From Stercorarius parasiticus (taxonomy: Eukaryota > Chordata > Aves > Charadriiformes > Stercorariidae), in NCBI GenBank assembly GCA_013396915.1, contig VWZL01005003.1:1-64000 (forward strand): a stretch of DNA of 64,000 nucleotides. The letters run 5' to 3'. The notes under the pieces were generated by a model that saw nothing but the letters and a program-made list of their open reading frames with translations, searched no databases and was not told the origin of the DNA. Shown piece by piece: positions 34,001-48,263 of this stretch (positions within the stretch are counted from its first letter, which is position 1; the number at the start of each line of letters is the position of its first letter). The position numbers were made by a program, and so were the translations under genes.

Positions 34001-37000
34001 GTTCAGGAATTTCTTTTAAAAGCTAAAACTCTTATTTTTAAGGTAACTTGCCTCACTTAAGGTAAGTGCCTTACTTTCAAGTAGTTTAATCTAGTAGATT
34101 TGCTCTGTATTGTTAGGATACAACCTATCCTGTCAGGATTACAGCTGAAGGTTGCAAGGACTAAAGGATCTGCTTAAAAATATACTTTTACGTAATAGAG
34201 CTCTATGAAATAATTTCCTTCTTAATATGGAAACAGCATAAAAATGTGCTACTTGTTCACATATTACCTTGGATATTTGACTCTTGGCAGATTAAAACAA
34301 CTTCTGGGGTATGAATGTGGTGAAGAGTGAACCTCTGCCCTTCCAGAAATGTTTGTTTTAATTGGCTGATAGATCCATGTCTGGAAACAGAATTAACTGC
34401 TTCAAGCCCAGGTTGCTTCCTACATAACGTAGTGGTTACATACCCTATATTGAAAATAGGAATTGTAAATGATCCCTGGAGGGACTGAAATACATACCAA
34501 TGCAACTACAAGACTTAATTAAAATCTGCCTTCAGCCACTCATAAACACTGTTAAATTAGATTTAGACAGATGGGACAAATTATTATTATCATTATGGGG
34601 AAAAGACTATCATGAAAATGAACATTCTCCCTTGTCTCATCTCCATTTGTAAACCCCGTGCCAATAGAAATCCCCAAGCTAAACTTCTCTGTAATAAATA
34701 ACTTGTCAGTAAAATTTTATGGGATTGAAACAGCACAACAAAATATCTATTACTTAAAAAAAAATTCACAAAAAAGGGAGGATTGAATTTCCCAAATCTT
34801 GTCAAAACTTATATCATCCACGTTACAATAATTGCTACAAAGGCATCTCAAAATTACAGGAAAACTTAGCAATGGCCTTCATTGAAAAAGAATACATGTG
34901 GAGGCACTGCCTCCTTTCTTATCAAAGAGAACAGAATTAATTATTAAGGCCCAGATTTTTTGGCTGACTCCTTACAGTGTTGCCAGCTCAAGGCAGATCT
35001 GGTTGTTGTCTTGTTTCAGAGTCTTTTTCCGACTGTGAACCCATACTAGAATGCAAGGCTTTCATGATTCCCCTACATTTTGGGCACAGACAAAGTGAAA
35101 CAAGGCATAATCCTGAAAATATGTTTACAATCTCTGACAGCAAACAGGTGTAAAGAACCTTTAATTGTAGTGGTCCCACAAATACTGGAAAATCAAAAGG
35201 GTTTGGGCAACCTCCCTTTTTGCCACAGTAATTTTTCGTCTTATTGATATGAGGGTTGTTAGCAACAAGAGCTGCCCTGCTATGAATTACTGCAAGGGAA
35301 TTAAGATTGCAAAGATTTACAAAACTGTTAGGGAGTGCAAGCGTATTTTATGCGCACACCCACACATATATACACACAATCTACATACTTTGCAAAAATG
35401 AGTTTTGTGTATCTTTTTCTCAGAGCTTTGGATTTCTTCAGTTCTTTGCTGTGAATTCGGTATCATAACAAAGAAACCTGTACATGGCTGAAGGGAGGAA
35501 GTGGTTCTTTGCTCTCATTTAGTCATTAGCTGTAGTCAAGGTGCCTTTCAGGAAGAAGGGATGACAGATAGGTAACGTCCCCACTATCAGATCCACTGTC
35601 ACGGGGTGCACTTGTGGGGGGACAGCAGGAGACAGAGTGCATGGGGATACAGGTGCAGCTTTTCCAGCACAGTAGTAAGATGAATGCACCTATTCTCACT
35701 GCTCCCCTGCTTTTCCATAGCCATTAGTATGACAGTGCTGTAATTGATTACCTGACATAAGACCTGTCTCAAAATTTTTCTCTTTTTTGAAGCTGTCCTT
35801 TGAGCTTTTCAACAGTGTACACTTATCTACTGTGTCAATACATTGGTCTTTGCAGTTCAAGCTGTGCTATCCTTATAGTGGCAGAAAACTTTAAGTACTT
35901 GTAACAAAAGGAGGTAATATTTAGGTTTGATAGCTATGTTAACGGCTGTCCGTGGCAATGGTCTGTTACATAATAATAGCAAAGATCAGGAAGATATTTA
36001 TCAGGGTAAGGAGAATAGTCAATATAATTGAACTCATCAATTTACTGTAGCAACATCCTTTGCATGCTGAAGCTCTTTATTGTACTTAAATGTTTCCCTC
36101 TGGATGCACTATCCAAAATGAAAAAGAAAGAGTTCACTAGTTCTGCTTGAGATGATGCTACATATCATAGATCACCACTATGCATTACACAAATTAAGGG
36201 CACTGGACGAGAGCAATCCATAACAGAATGGCCAGATTATGAAAAACTCACTTTGCTTCCATTCTAATAACTGCCTGAAAAATACTGAATCATTCAGAAA
36301 CTAATGTAAATATTTTTTAGTTTAATTTTTTTTTAGGTTTTACTTTATAACGAATCATCATCTCATTGATACAACACCTTTGAGAATATCCGAAGAGAAA
36401 TATTGTAAAGCACTTTGATAGCGCCCACAAAATATTGCCATATTTCCAATACAAAGTCTCCTACTTTGGCAGGTGTTACTGGCAGTGCAAATATTTATGA
36501 AAATGTGTTTGGCTTTTGATTTGAGATTTATTTTATTTACTACTCTTTTTAATGTGATGCTTGCTTTCTTAAGGCAAGCTGGCAAAGAAATGCTTTCTTA
36601 GCTCACTAGTTTATAGCTCACCACCTGTATTATGGGGAAAGGTTACCATTTATCCCATGTGGAGACTTGTTTACAAGCTTGCACTCAGCAAATCAGTTTC
36701 GAACTGTATAAGGAATTTTGTCTATTCCCATTCCTGGGATATGCTCCAACAAATTTAAAGATGGGATAGTGTGGATTTAGCTTTAAGACTTTTTGCTTCT
36801 AGTTTAAACCAGATAAACAAAAGGAGAACGTACCTCAAAGTAGAAGGCAGCTTTTTAAAAGGGTGTGGACAGAAAAATCTGTGTACTCTCATCTTTTGAA
36901 TTTATATTTATGAAATTATATTTTATGAAAATGTTCACATGGTAAAATTACCTAAAATTGTTAAACTAATTTTTTTTTTTGTCCCTCAAAGAATATGGAG

Positions 37001-40000
37001 AGAGAAATATATTTTAGAAATAGAAAACTGCTATCACAAAAACCTGCAATAATCAATGTGAGAAACTGGATGATGTAATGTTTAGATGAAATTCTACCAC
37101 AGAGATAATAATGCTATGATAATTTCCTATGTTCAGAAATAACTACAATCAGTCAAAGAGATGTTAACTCTCTTATGTTGTATTTACTCCCAAGCAGACA
37201 GTTGATGAAATTTTCAGAGGAAGACAAAGTTCATAATTTTGCACTTAATGAAATTCCTAATATTGCTAATGATGATTTCTTCTTAGACTATTCCGAAGAG
37301 CCGCATGAACCCTGGTCATGGATAGCTTTGATTTATGACAGCAGTCATATTTATAATGCTTGTTAGTCATTCAGAATTGTTTGTTTGGGCAAACTGTTAA
37401 TGTCAAACTAGTATAATTTTATTGATGTAATTATTTCTTTCATTATAGCAGTGCCTGCAAGCACTTCTATAGTTAGAGTTATATTAACATTCTGTTCTAA
37501 AACCCGTATTTCAAGGATTTGTAAATTAGCAGTAAAAACTTGCTCCAAGCTAAATCTTAATATATCAAACGTGAAGCATGTATACAGTTTTGGAAAAGTT
37601 TCAGAAGACTTAGTATAGCTTTTTTTTTTTTCCCCCAAGATACTGTTATTTCTGAGAGGTGGAAAGAAAGCCTGGAAGAAAGGTATCAACAAAAATATGC
37701 TTGTACATATGAAGTTGAGAAAACGGTTTTCAGCTTTAGAAGGAGGGAATATTATCTTAATCTAAATCCTTAACTTAGCCCTTGGTAATATTTGTTTTCA
37801 CTTATGTCTTGAGGCAGATAATGATAGCTGATGTGTTTTACTTTTGACGGTGGCCATTCAAAAAGGATCATGGCAGGCTCAGGGTTGTGGAATTTAAGTT
37901 CATCCATGTGCTGCCATCTGAAAAGCTGGATCTGAAGGCATGGAGGTGTCTTGTCATTCAAAAGGTTCAGTGTCTGGGTAGAGCTGTTATTGACAAATGT
38001 GGAGAGAAACTTGTGTAAATAAAGAACAGCATCAAAAATGAAATGTGATGCCACGTTCTGCAGACGTAATACACATTCTTAGTTTCGTATGATAAAGAAA
38101 GGAGAAAATACCCAATTCTGTCAAGTGTTGTGCCTTTTTTAGTTAAATCCTGTAACTAAAGCATGTTACATACCTTGGGCGACATTAGTTCAGGAAACAC
38201 AGGGAATGAAGTTACACATTTCATTTATATGTGTAATTTTGTGAAATCATACGTGAAACTTTTGAAATCAGATTCACACTTGATAGTGTCTTTTGCATTA
38301 ATTAGCCATTTCTGAATAGTGTACATCTTAGTACAAGAGGAAGTCAGTAAATTGGGGATTACTTTGCAAAATGAAGGACAACTCTGGATCATTTCCACAT
38401 GCAAGATAATCTTTTCATGATGCGACACCCATGACGTATATGCTTTTTGGTGTCTCTGTGTTATTTTACAGCTATCTGTTGATTTGTTCTGTTTTGAAGT
38501 TCTTGACAACAGCACTGTGAGAGCCTATATTGGTCATTTCTCAGTCATTTCCAGAGCAAATGTGCTAAACCTAGTATAAGAACAGGCGGCTGGTATGCCT
38601 CTGGTATGAGAGACAAATTGCCTACTCTACATCTCCAGTGGAAAATGGTGAGCAATGGAAGCTCTGTAGGCCAGGTTTCGCCCCTGCTTTATCTCCTCCT
38701 CTTCTGTGGGTACAGCATCATATTATTATTGCTTGCGATGTGGCATTTTATTCTTCACATCACCCAAAAAGTGAGGTATCATGGTGGTGTGCAGTAATTA
38801 TGGTGGGAAATATGGTCAGTAAAGTCCAGTGTCATTCCTAATCTTACTTACAGTATGATACAATCCTCCCCATACCTCTTTTGGTGGATCATATGTTTTA
38901 CTGTGAGCAGTGTTTTTCAGTGTTTGCAGGATTAGGTCACAGTTCCCATGGTTGCCTTGTGTTGCCTTGTCTCTTTCAGCTGTGATACAGCATCAAAGTG
39001 TTTTAAAAAGTAAGGTTTTGGCTGCTCTGGGAAAACTGGGTAGCAGTTCTCCATATTTTGACACTCAGAATGGCACACATGGCAGCTGCGGATATTTTGC
39101 TGAAAAGGACAATTTGTGTGGGTGATTCAGAACAATTGTGTCCTGTGCTGTTGTCCTCTGCCAGACTGAATTTGTAAAGGTCTGTGCTAGAAGGCTGTTA
39201 GCTAATGTATCCTAATGTTATGAGGAACCTGGTCTTCCCTAATAGCTTTTGGGGGACCCAAAGAGCTGTAGCAGGCAGTTTCAGGGTCTGCTAAGCACCA
39301 AGACCATCGTGGGTATGTGGCTGGAAAGAAAAATATCTTAAAACCATTTTCCACACTCACCCAGAGACTTCTGCACTCTTCGGTCAGAGCTGAGGGTGGA
39401 CCAGAAGCCCCGGTATACCTGCTGTAACTTTAGACAAAAGCTCTAATATGCATAGTGGATGGGTTAAACGGTTGCTTTGATTGCTCGCTAAAAAGGCAAT
39501 AGCAACTCCTGAGAAAAAAGATACGCATCATGTTGGGAAAGTTTCTTTTCTGTTTTGTTATTGTCTATTCTGCCTGCTGTTTGGAATGTGTAAAATGATT
39601 CTGACAAGCTTGATATGTGCCAAAACCCAGCATGCCCACTGGTGGGAACATTATCATCACCCAGATATAATAAAAAGATTCTAGAAAAGCGCCTCTAATG
39701 ATGGGCTGCTTTTCTGGCACTGACAGGGATTTCTATTTATTTTAGCAACACCCGCTAGCACCGCTGTAGCTAAAGGCCTGTTAGCATTTTCATTAGAAAT
39801 TCATTTCAGGACTTTATAACTCAGCTGGAAAATTTGCTTTGAACTCAAGAGCTGCACAAAAGACTTTTATGAAGAAGTTTTTTTATTTTCTTGTATTTTT
39901 GCATTGAGCAGAATTTCTTATTTATTCAATAATAAATAAGTAGGGGAAAACCAAAACATGTTAGCTAGTAAGAATTCCACTCAGGAAAACTTGTAGTATA

Positions 40001-43000
40001 TGTTTGGTATCATCATCTGAAAAGTAGAACTATGTATAAGTACTCGTTGAATCTGGGCTGAGCGCTGTGGTGTTTAACCCTATGGAATTATATTCTTTGA
40101 GTAGAAAAAATGTACTAAAAAGCACAAATGTGTGGCATTTGCCTACTCTTCCACGTCAAAAGCACAAGTGACTATGAGTTTAGCAGCAGTTATTTTTGAT
40201 TTTGAGAATTATAATCATTGTTCATACGTAATGATGACATTTTTTTTCAGATCCTGACTGACTGCTTTGTTGTTGGCAGTCAAACATGTTATCTCAAGTG
40301 ACTTGACTTTTTGTTTTTTTTTTTTTTCCTTATATTCACTGGGAAGTAAACAGACACTTGCTTTTGGAAGTCTTAATATTACTATTATACCTATCTAAAA
40401 TTTCAAAATAATAACCAGATACCTTTTACTATTAAAAGTAATTTAAATTGATACAGTTTTCTTAATACTGAGAGAGAAGAACATTATATATGAATTTATT
40501 TGCTTTACTATGTATTTGAGATCTGGTTGGGTATGCAAAGTAAACTCAGTTTAAATGATAAATACGAAACTAATCATATGATTGAATGATTCAGTGAAAA
40601 ATGAATTTGGATTTAATATAAGGATAAAATAATCAAAAATATATTCTCATGGAAAGCCTATCTATACATAAATAGGACACTATATAAAATAACAGATATA
40701 CAATATGATGATGTTTTCAGATTATGTATAATTTATTAGTGAACTAGTATTTACAGCCTCTGATTAATATTTTAATGTCTTTAATATGCAAACATTTTTA
40801 TCAGATTTCTCACAAAATCTGCTTGTTCGTATGCAGAATGTGGTTGACAGTATTATTGACAAAAATCTGTGGCATGCTTACAGTATCTATATGATGCCTA
40901 GAGTGCAAACAACCATATCAAAGTCTAGCTAGAATGGGCTAAGATCAAATATATTTATTGTTGCTGATACAGAAAATTCACAGGACAGTGTTTAAAAACT
41001 GTAACTTTTTAAATATATACAACCACAAACACGTCAGATGAGATTATCTTGGTGTTATAGTGGAGATACTGAAAAGGTTTTTTCATTCAGACACATAATC
41101 AGGGGGAAGCTGCAGCCTTCCTCTGTGTTTCGATGAGCAGCAGCACAGTACGCATTTTATTTGTGTCCACAGAAGAATTTCTCTTGACTTCAGCCGAAAC
41201 TGAGTGTGGCATTTCAAACAGGTGCAAGCATGGGGTGTTCTCAACATGTAGATGAGTAAGTTCAAGCACCACGTGTCCTGGTGTGTGACCCTCTACGCTC
41301 TGGGCCAGTGAGAGAACGCTCATGAGCAATGAACTTTTGCATTTGCAGAGTGATAGATTAGAAATAAAATCAATATTGGTCATTAAAAGAGAACAACCCC
41401 CCCCACTGCTTTTTAGGATGGTGTTTGCTGATGCATTCCCAAAGCTATTCAGTCAATGAAAAAGACAGTTACATAAAGAGGATTTTAGTAAATACTTTTC
41501 CATATGCACTTACTGCATTAAGTGAGATTTATTTTGTACGTGCTATTGAAATTTGCAATAACATAAATGGCTCAAAATCTCATATTTAAGTAGCGCCTCT
41601 GACAGCTTCTTGAAATGTTATCCATTAAAACCTTTTAACTGATGGAAAAAACATTGCCATCATGTTGCCATCATGTAATCACAGCAAAAATAATTTTAAA
41701 GTAAAGGTCATGTGTAGAAACATTTAAGAGAATTTGACTCTTTAAAATCTTGAAATTTTTTTAACGTCTAAACAAACATGTTGCTCAAGTTAGAGAGAAA
41801 ACTAGGCTAAGAAAAGATAGAGCATTAAGAGATTTTTCTCTGCATTATTAGATGTGTTGCTTATACCAAAATGGTCAGGCATTGATGGGTCCCACTGTGC
41901 CACGAGCTTCCCAAGTGCGAACACCTTTTTGAGTCGATCAGTATGTACATCCCATTCATGTCATTTCCATTAGATCTTGGAAAATGGCTGTCACTTCTGA
42001 CATTGTGTTTCCTCTGAGGAGATCTTGCGCTTTCTTACATTAGCAAATAATGACTACCGTTTTTGGCAGAAGGTACTGGGGGGTTGATTCTGTTATAGGG
42101 GAATGCTGTGGGCATTATAAATTCCCACGTGGATCCAGAGTTGGAGAGTTTGCTAATGACTTCCCTGAGAGGAAGCATTGCTTCTTTTGAACTGTTACCT
42201 TCCCTGTCCACTGGTCTTCAAGGAGCGTTACGATTTTCACACTTTCTGAAGAATGAGGACACTTAACGTGTTTCAGTAGCACAGCTATCAAGGCATATTC
42301 CTTGAAGGCTCACTCTTTAGCTTTAATGAATGTGTAGAGATATTAATTGTTTTCAGGAGAAACCAATATAATGGTGCACATTCACCTCTTGTATAACTCA
42401 GGCCACAGACTTTTGCAATAATTCTCACATCCTGCTCTTAACTTCTGGCCAAGGAAAACACGCCTCTCAATTTGAAGTCTGTTGATGATGTACAGTTCAC
42501 GTACATCTTTAGATAAACTGTTCTCGTTGTTCATTATCTTCGCTGTTAATTCATCTCCAGTCTAATTTGTTTAGCTTATTTCTGGCCTTTATACTTCATC
42601 ATCTCTTCCCTCGTCTGGTCCCTATTGAAGTACTTTCACACCCTGACCAAATCACCTCTAAGTTGCCCCTTTAATGAATGAAATGGAATTTAAGTCTTCC
42701 ATTGAGAGATATATAACCTATGGATTTATTTCTTTTCTTGGAGTATGATTTTGCAAAACTAAACTGGTGTTCTTCAGGTAATTTAAACATTTTGTTTGGA
42801 ATGTGAAAAAATCTAAAAAACCTAGTGCTTTACATATTTTAAATATAATTTGTTTTCCTGACTATTGGTTATATTTTCTCTGGAAGTGTTTGTGCTTGAG
42901 GAGGAAAGCAAATATAATGACATGGTACCTGTTATAATATTTCTCTTAAAAGTTACTCTTATCTCTCCTTAAAAACTTAGGACTTAGTAATTTCATAAAT

Positions 43001-46000
43001 GAAGACTGCACAATGCCTTAAGAGAGACGGTGAAGAAAGGCATGGAGCTGAGCTCTGAGGTGCTAAAGACAAGCTTTCCGGTTGTCTGGCTGTAGGATAG
43101 AAGCTTGGGTTGTTAATCAGTTTTCAGATCGCAAACTAAACCGAACAAACAAACCAAAAAGAACATATATTTGAACACTTTACTGAAATAATTTGCTTCA
43201 AAATATCTGTTTTCAGATTCTTTCCTCTCCTTTTACGACAGCCAGACCTAATGCGGAAACTGAGACCTAGAAAATCTGTTCAATTACAGCACACTTATAA
43301 AAAATATTCTAAGCAGTCCTAGTGGATGGGATACAAATTCTCAGACATATAATTGTCCATATGTGGGACTAACATAGCAGTTCTTCTTATAAGGGCTTCT
43401 AGGAACTTTAGTAATCCAAAATGAATGTAATGTTTTGGTCTGTTCCTACATCAATAGCTTCTCTCTGAGCCCCTAAAGTCATTTAAAGGATGGGTCCAGT
43501 ACTAATTTACATCACCTTCTTTTGAGTTAGTAAAATTTTTTCTTCAAGGAGAAGTAGTTTGATTGTCATTTTAAACATTGAATAAATCCACCTCTTAGTC
43601 ACTTGTAAAATTATAATATATCATAGGATGAAAGCCCTGATTAGCCACTGGCTGCAGTGGTTTCCAGTATTGAGCCTTAAAATTTTATTCATTTCTCAGG
43701 AGAGAGGTGTTTCTTTCTCCATGACTACAATAGATATAAACTTAATTTGAAATCAAGGTCTGAAGCAGGAATCTTTAAGACCACAGAAGTCAAGTATGGC
43801 TAAATAAAATTGGCTTAGTTTTTACGAAAACAACCTTTTTAATGTTCTTACCATGACTCATTTGTTTTATTAAACAAAAAAAAAAGGAAAATAATTCTTC
43901 TAAAAAGAAAGCAGGAATTTCTCTTAGCTCTTAATAAAACAATGGGGTATTTTTACAAATACCTCCTAATGTTTAAAATGATTCAAATTTTAAAAGTACA
44001 CACAGCTGTTTAGCTGTAGCATCTTTTTGTCAGTTCTCACAGCCACAGATGTCCTACGGAAATATGTATGCATGTGCAAGTTTGTTTTGAATTATGTATC
44101 AGGACTCTGTTATTAGTGTTTTGTTTTTAATGGAGCAGGCAATATTCTGTACATACTTACGTGTGAGATTTTTATTTATCATATAAGTAAAAAAGCCTCT
44201 GCTACTCCTTGTCATGACCTCCTTGATTTGTCTTCAAAACACAATTCATGCAAATAACAAGTCTAGCAAAATTTCATTTACAAAGACAAAAGCTATTTCT
44301 TAATACATATGTTTTAATGGAATGCATTTCATTCACATGTCACCCATACGTGCTAGAAGCTACTGAACTGAAGAAGTATCATTTCAGCCTCAAAAGCTCA
44401 CCTTCAAATGTTAATATGCTAAGAAATACAAAGAGGTGATGCATGAAAAAAAGAAAATAGAAGGTGAGAAACAAACTACTAGTAATCCTGCTTGAATAAC
44501 TCTGTAGGCAGTGTCATGCCTGGGTATTCTTAAGAGGAAATGGCAGATTATTTTCTTATAAGACATCAACCTTCTCCACTAGCATCGAGTCAGTCGCTGT
44601 TCTGTTGAGCAAAATACTTGGGCCTAAGAAAATGTTTCTGTTGCAAATAGAAAACATCGGAGTAAACTGAATTCAGAGAAACTTGCAACTTCTACTCAGA
44701 ACTTGAGGTAACTCTTGTGTTGCTTCTTTAAAACTTGCAAAGTAATGTTTGCAAGAATTTTGCTCTTGGTAACAACAGTAAACAACTTTGTTGACAACAA
44801 AATGAGATAGAATACAATTTGCTCAGTCTTGATTTTGATGATATGCAGGTCTAGCACAAATAAAAAGTGAGAGCAACTTACTTCTGTCAACAGATGAAGC
44901 AGATACATGCTTTAATAAACAGACAGAGCACATATATTGATTTTAAAGGTAAAATGTTTATGTAGCCCCTTTCCCAATGGAAAGGCAGTTTGGTGTTGTG
45001 TCTCCAATTAAGAGAATAAAGAGGTAGTTATATCTGTAGATTTCTTCTCCATCATCTTCGTAAACAGAGCTGTCACTTGAAATGGAGCTATACATGCCAG
45101 ACCTCCCTGGACTATGAAAGGCTTTTTTTTTTTTTTCTTTCCTCTCACTCACTGCAACAGAATCCGAAATAGCTAACCTGAAGTGCTTTCATTATTTCAC
45201 TTTCTTTTTGCCATCAAGGAAATTAGAGTACCACTGTTTCATAACTGCTATGGCATTTGAAAAACAAATTAACCACTTCATTGCCTCACATTCTGAAATT
45301 TTTCTTTCAACCTTCTTTTCCTTCAACCTTCAGTATTATTTCAGCTTTTAAAAGAATATAAATCATTATAAAACTATTATCAGTTGAAAAGCATTCATCA
45401 TGAACCCACAGTATAATGTGCCATTGTATCCTATTCTATGATTATTTATAATAGAGAATTATAATAGAATTCATCTTGGAATATATTTAATTTCATCACA
45501 GGTAATTCATAGTATTCAGAAGGTTAGTCATTATAAATGTCAATACTATTTGCAGTGAAAAATATTTTGGATGCCTCATTTTTCAATTTAATGTAATTGA
45601 AAACATTCATCTGGTCCATCAGATTTTCCAAATATTAACAAATTTAAATGCTCCTAAATATTAAAAACAGAGCAGTAACTCCAAGACAGGTTTCCCTGTT
45701 TAGTTCACCTTTAGTTTTACATGTAAGTTTTATTATAGCCTTTAAACAGATGCATAAACTGCAAAAGGTAAGGAAGTGAACTGGTCCCAATTACGTAGCT
45801 GTTTGAAGGAGTTAAGCAGGGAACTCATTTTTCAGCTCTGATCAGAAGGGGTTTCTTTTTGTTTTTCTCTGTAAATGGCAGAATGTCTTCCAGCTCTTCT
45901 GAGTTGAAATTTAAAAAAATTCTGTAGAAACGTAATATGTGTGTGGTTTATACCTAATGAAGTTCTGCATTGTTAACCCTACCTAACATTTCTGTTTCTT

Positions 46001-46383
46001 TTCTTTCATAACATACGTTCAAATCCTGTTCATCTCTAATCTGCCTTTATCACTGCTGGATTGTTTTTAACATTAAGGCTATTGTTTGTATTCTATTCAG
46101 TTCATCTTATTAAAACAGAAGTATTGTGTTAATAATAAATGCTTCCTCGCTAACTTTCTGGTATCCTTTCATCACTGATTTCTACAACTGCTTAATTGCT
46201 TTAAGCCTCATAGTTTCTTACTTGTAAAAGAAATCTTAAATCTAGTCAAGCCTTTCATTTAAGTGAAAATAATTTTTTAATGATATGAGCTTGTACTTAC
46301 CATTATGCAGCAGTTGTTTCAACGTCTTTTTGGCACAAACATACACAGATACTCTCCAATGAGCTCTCTAGCTCAACTTATAC
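31011..46383. other. Long non-coding stretch, probably intron
   Basis: About 15 kb of AT-rich sequence. Open frames at 31047-31343 and 37175-37366 (plus strand) are longer or more protein-like than most, but have no identifiable domain. A stretch at about 42590-42690 faintly resembles old CR1-like 3' sequence but is not secure. A tandem 11-bp repeat is at 41654-41675. I see no supported gene, RNA or other element. Confidence 0.45.
41654..41675. repeat. 11-bp tandem repeat
   Basis: TTGCCATCATG is repeated twice, head to tail, without change. Confidence 0.7.
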
Positions 46384-46631
46384 CTTGGCTAGTGCAGTCG
46401 TCATCTGAAGCTGCTGCCAGCTCAGCTGCCAGAAGGTATCTCTTGCAACTGAGCAGCCCTGTCATGCCCCACTGCAATTGCTAGCAACTGGCCATAAGCT
46501 TTGCACTGAGCTTGCAAGGCCTCAGGACTGAGGCTTGTCAGACTTGCTCTCTCTGAACTTTTCTTGACCTCCTTGCAGCTTTGCTGTAGTTGCTTTAGCT
46601 GTGGCAGCAATTTCTCTAATTGACCAGGTGT
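46384..46631 (-). pseudogene. Unidentified exon-like coding relic, frameshifted
   Basis: On the minus strand a GC-richer island in AT-rich surroundings reads as protein. From about 46631 the frame is rich in Leu, Gln and Lys, with LEKLLPQLKQLQQSCKEV suggesting an amphipathic helix or coiled coil, then SLSPEALQAQCKAYGQLLA. That frame stops at TGA near 46424. A second frame, open from about 46465, carries LLAAELAAASDDD and runs to a donor-like AAG|GTATAAG at 46384. CCACAG lies at the other edge but without a strong pyrimidine tract. A one- or two-base indel between 46425 and 46465 would explain the switch. I do not recognise the family. It may be a decayed exon of a gene on the opposite strand, a retrocopy fragment or part of a repeat. 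Confidence 0.4.
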
Positions 46632-48176
46632 CTGTGGCTAATTTGTTTTACTTTTTAAAAAATCTCTGTATGATATGACAATACTTTCTTACAGATAGCT
46701 GGAACAAGATACTGTTTTATGTAGGAGATACTTATCTAACATAATGATGTAGTGTAGAGAAATACTGTCCTGGTATGATAGCAGAGGCCTGGGCAAGGAC
46801 ACACTGTAGAAGAGTACAGGATCCATTGTCGAGGAATACTGGCATGGGAAGATGCGAGACAGGGCACATGCTTGGCACTGCGAACCCCACGCTATAAATG
46901 AATTGCTTATGGTATATTAAAGAAATGAAGACCTGGAACTGGACAAAACTGGTTTTAGTGGTAACAAGGAGAACATAAAAAGTATCTCACCTACATAAAA
47001 GCCACCATATATGTAAATTCAGATGTCATGTGGAGCTGCAGACCAATGAAGAGAAAGCAAGGTGTAAAAGGATGTTAGCAAACATATAAAAACAACCCCA
47101 AGTGGGTTTTAGACAGAAGAAGAAGCCATCAATAGATGATGATAAGTAACCGTAGCATCCCCCATTGCCAACACCAGAATGACACTGCTTGCCTCAGGAC
47201 CCATAGAAGTGAGAGCTTAATATCAGGAAAAGGAACTAAGAATTCTGTGTGTAATAATTTTAATTATATTATTATTAAAAATGACTTGAATAGAAGCATT
47301 TTTCCCCCCTTTTCCTGATAATAACTACATGTGTACTCACAATGGTTCTTGGATTAGACTCTTAAGATTTCAATACTAATGACATATTAGTTTATTATAC
47401 TAATGATAAATTCTTTGCTTTATAGGTAAGGCACTTTTTTTTTTCTTTCTCCATAAACAAAATTTTGAGCATAATGGCCTGCAGTAGTCAACATCCATTT
47501 GTGTCTCAGACCTTGACTGATTCAAGAAACCTTCATCTTTTAAGAATGGAAAGGCAAAACTGTATATCTGGCTTACAGAAGAGATTTGATCAGTGAATAA
47601 ATGACCTATCCTCAGCTGAGCAATTAAGGAGGAAAAGTTTATCAGCCATGCTTCGTTATTTGTTCTTCTTAGACTTTAGTCATTAACCTACTGTTGTTTT
47701 TGAATTCTCCTGGTTAAGTCAAGCATTTCAGTTTCCTTAAAGGGAACAAAAGCTTTAATGGTCCAGGCTATTCACATACCTAAGTATGAATTTTATAAGC
47801 ATCTATTGTGGGTGTATTTGTTTTCTTGCTGGCAGCCAGCCTTCTCCCCGAAGACAATCAGTCCTATTCTTATATGTAGATGGTTGCATGATGACTCGGC
47901 AAGTAATGTTTTCATTTAGCTTTGTATGTCCTGAAGCAATATTGTGAAGCTGTTGGATCAGCTTATATCTGATACTTATTTAAAAATGAGTCACATGGAA
48001 CTTCAGCAGGTGTTTGATCATGTCTCACATTGGATAGGATGACTACTCCCAAAAGATGAGATGTGTCTTTATACAAATTAGTAGATTGCAGCTATGGCCG
48101 ATGCAATTTCTTTATGGAAGGATCATCATTGAGCCTACACAACTGAAGCACACTTCTCAAAGTCTTCCTTTTACAG
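46632..48176. other. Non-coding intron-like stretch
   Basis: AT-rich, with no supported gene. An acceptor-like GCTGGCAG at about 47835 is followed by an open frame, but no convincing donor closes it. Confidence 0.5.
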
Positions 48177-48263
48177 GGACAAGTTCTAGGCTTTCATTTT
48201 GAGTATCTTGATCTATGTCAATATGAAAGACTGCGGCCAAAGTTTTCAAAAACGAAATCTAAA
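48177..48263 (+). CDS. Candidate exon, same gene as 21657-21772
   Basis: A strong acceptor (TCTTCCTTTTACAG) and a strong donor (AAA|GTAAGTT) bound 87 nt. The 29 codons in phase 0 are all open, including FHFEYLDLCQYE and a basic end, KFSKTKSK. The upstream exon at 21657-21772 ends on a codon boundary and the candidate at 56125 begins on one, so splicing either way keeps frame. There is no GPG motif in it. With an open exon this short in 64 kb, chance cannot be excluded; it may also be an alternative or lineage-specific exon. Confidence 0.45.

Noticed and set aside
42590..42690. Faint resemblance to an ancient CR1-like 3' region
   Set aside because: Similarity by eye is weak and no diagnostic end is visible; a repeat-library search is needed.
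47836..47905. Possible exon after GCTGGCAG at about 47835
   Set aside because: No donor of fair quality closes it, and two frames hit stops early; it is probably chance.
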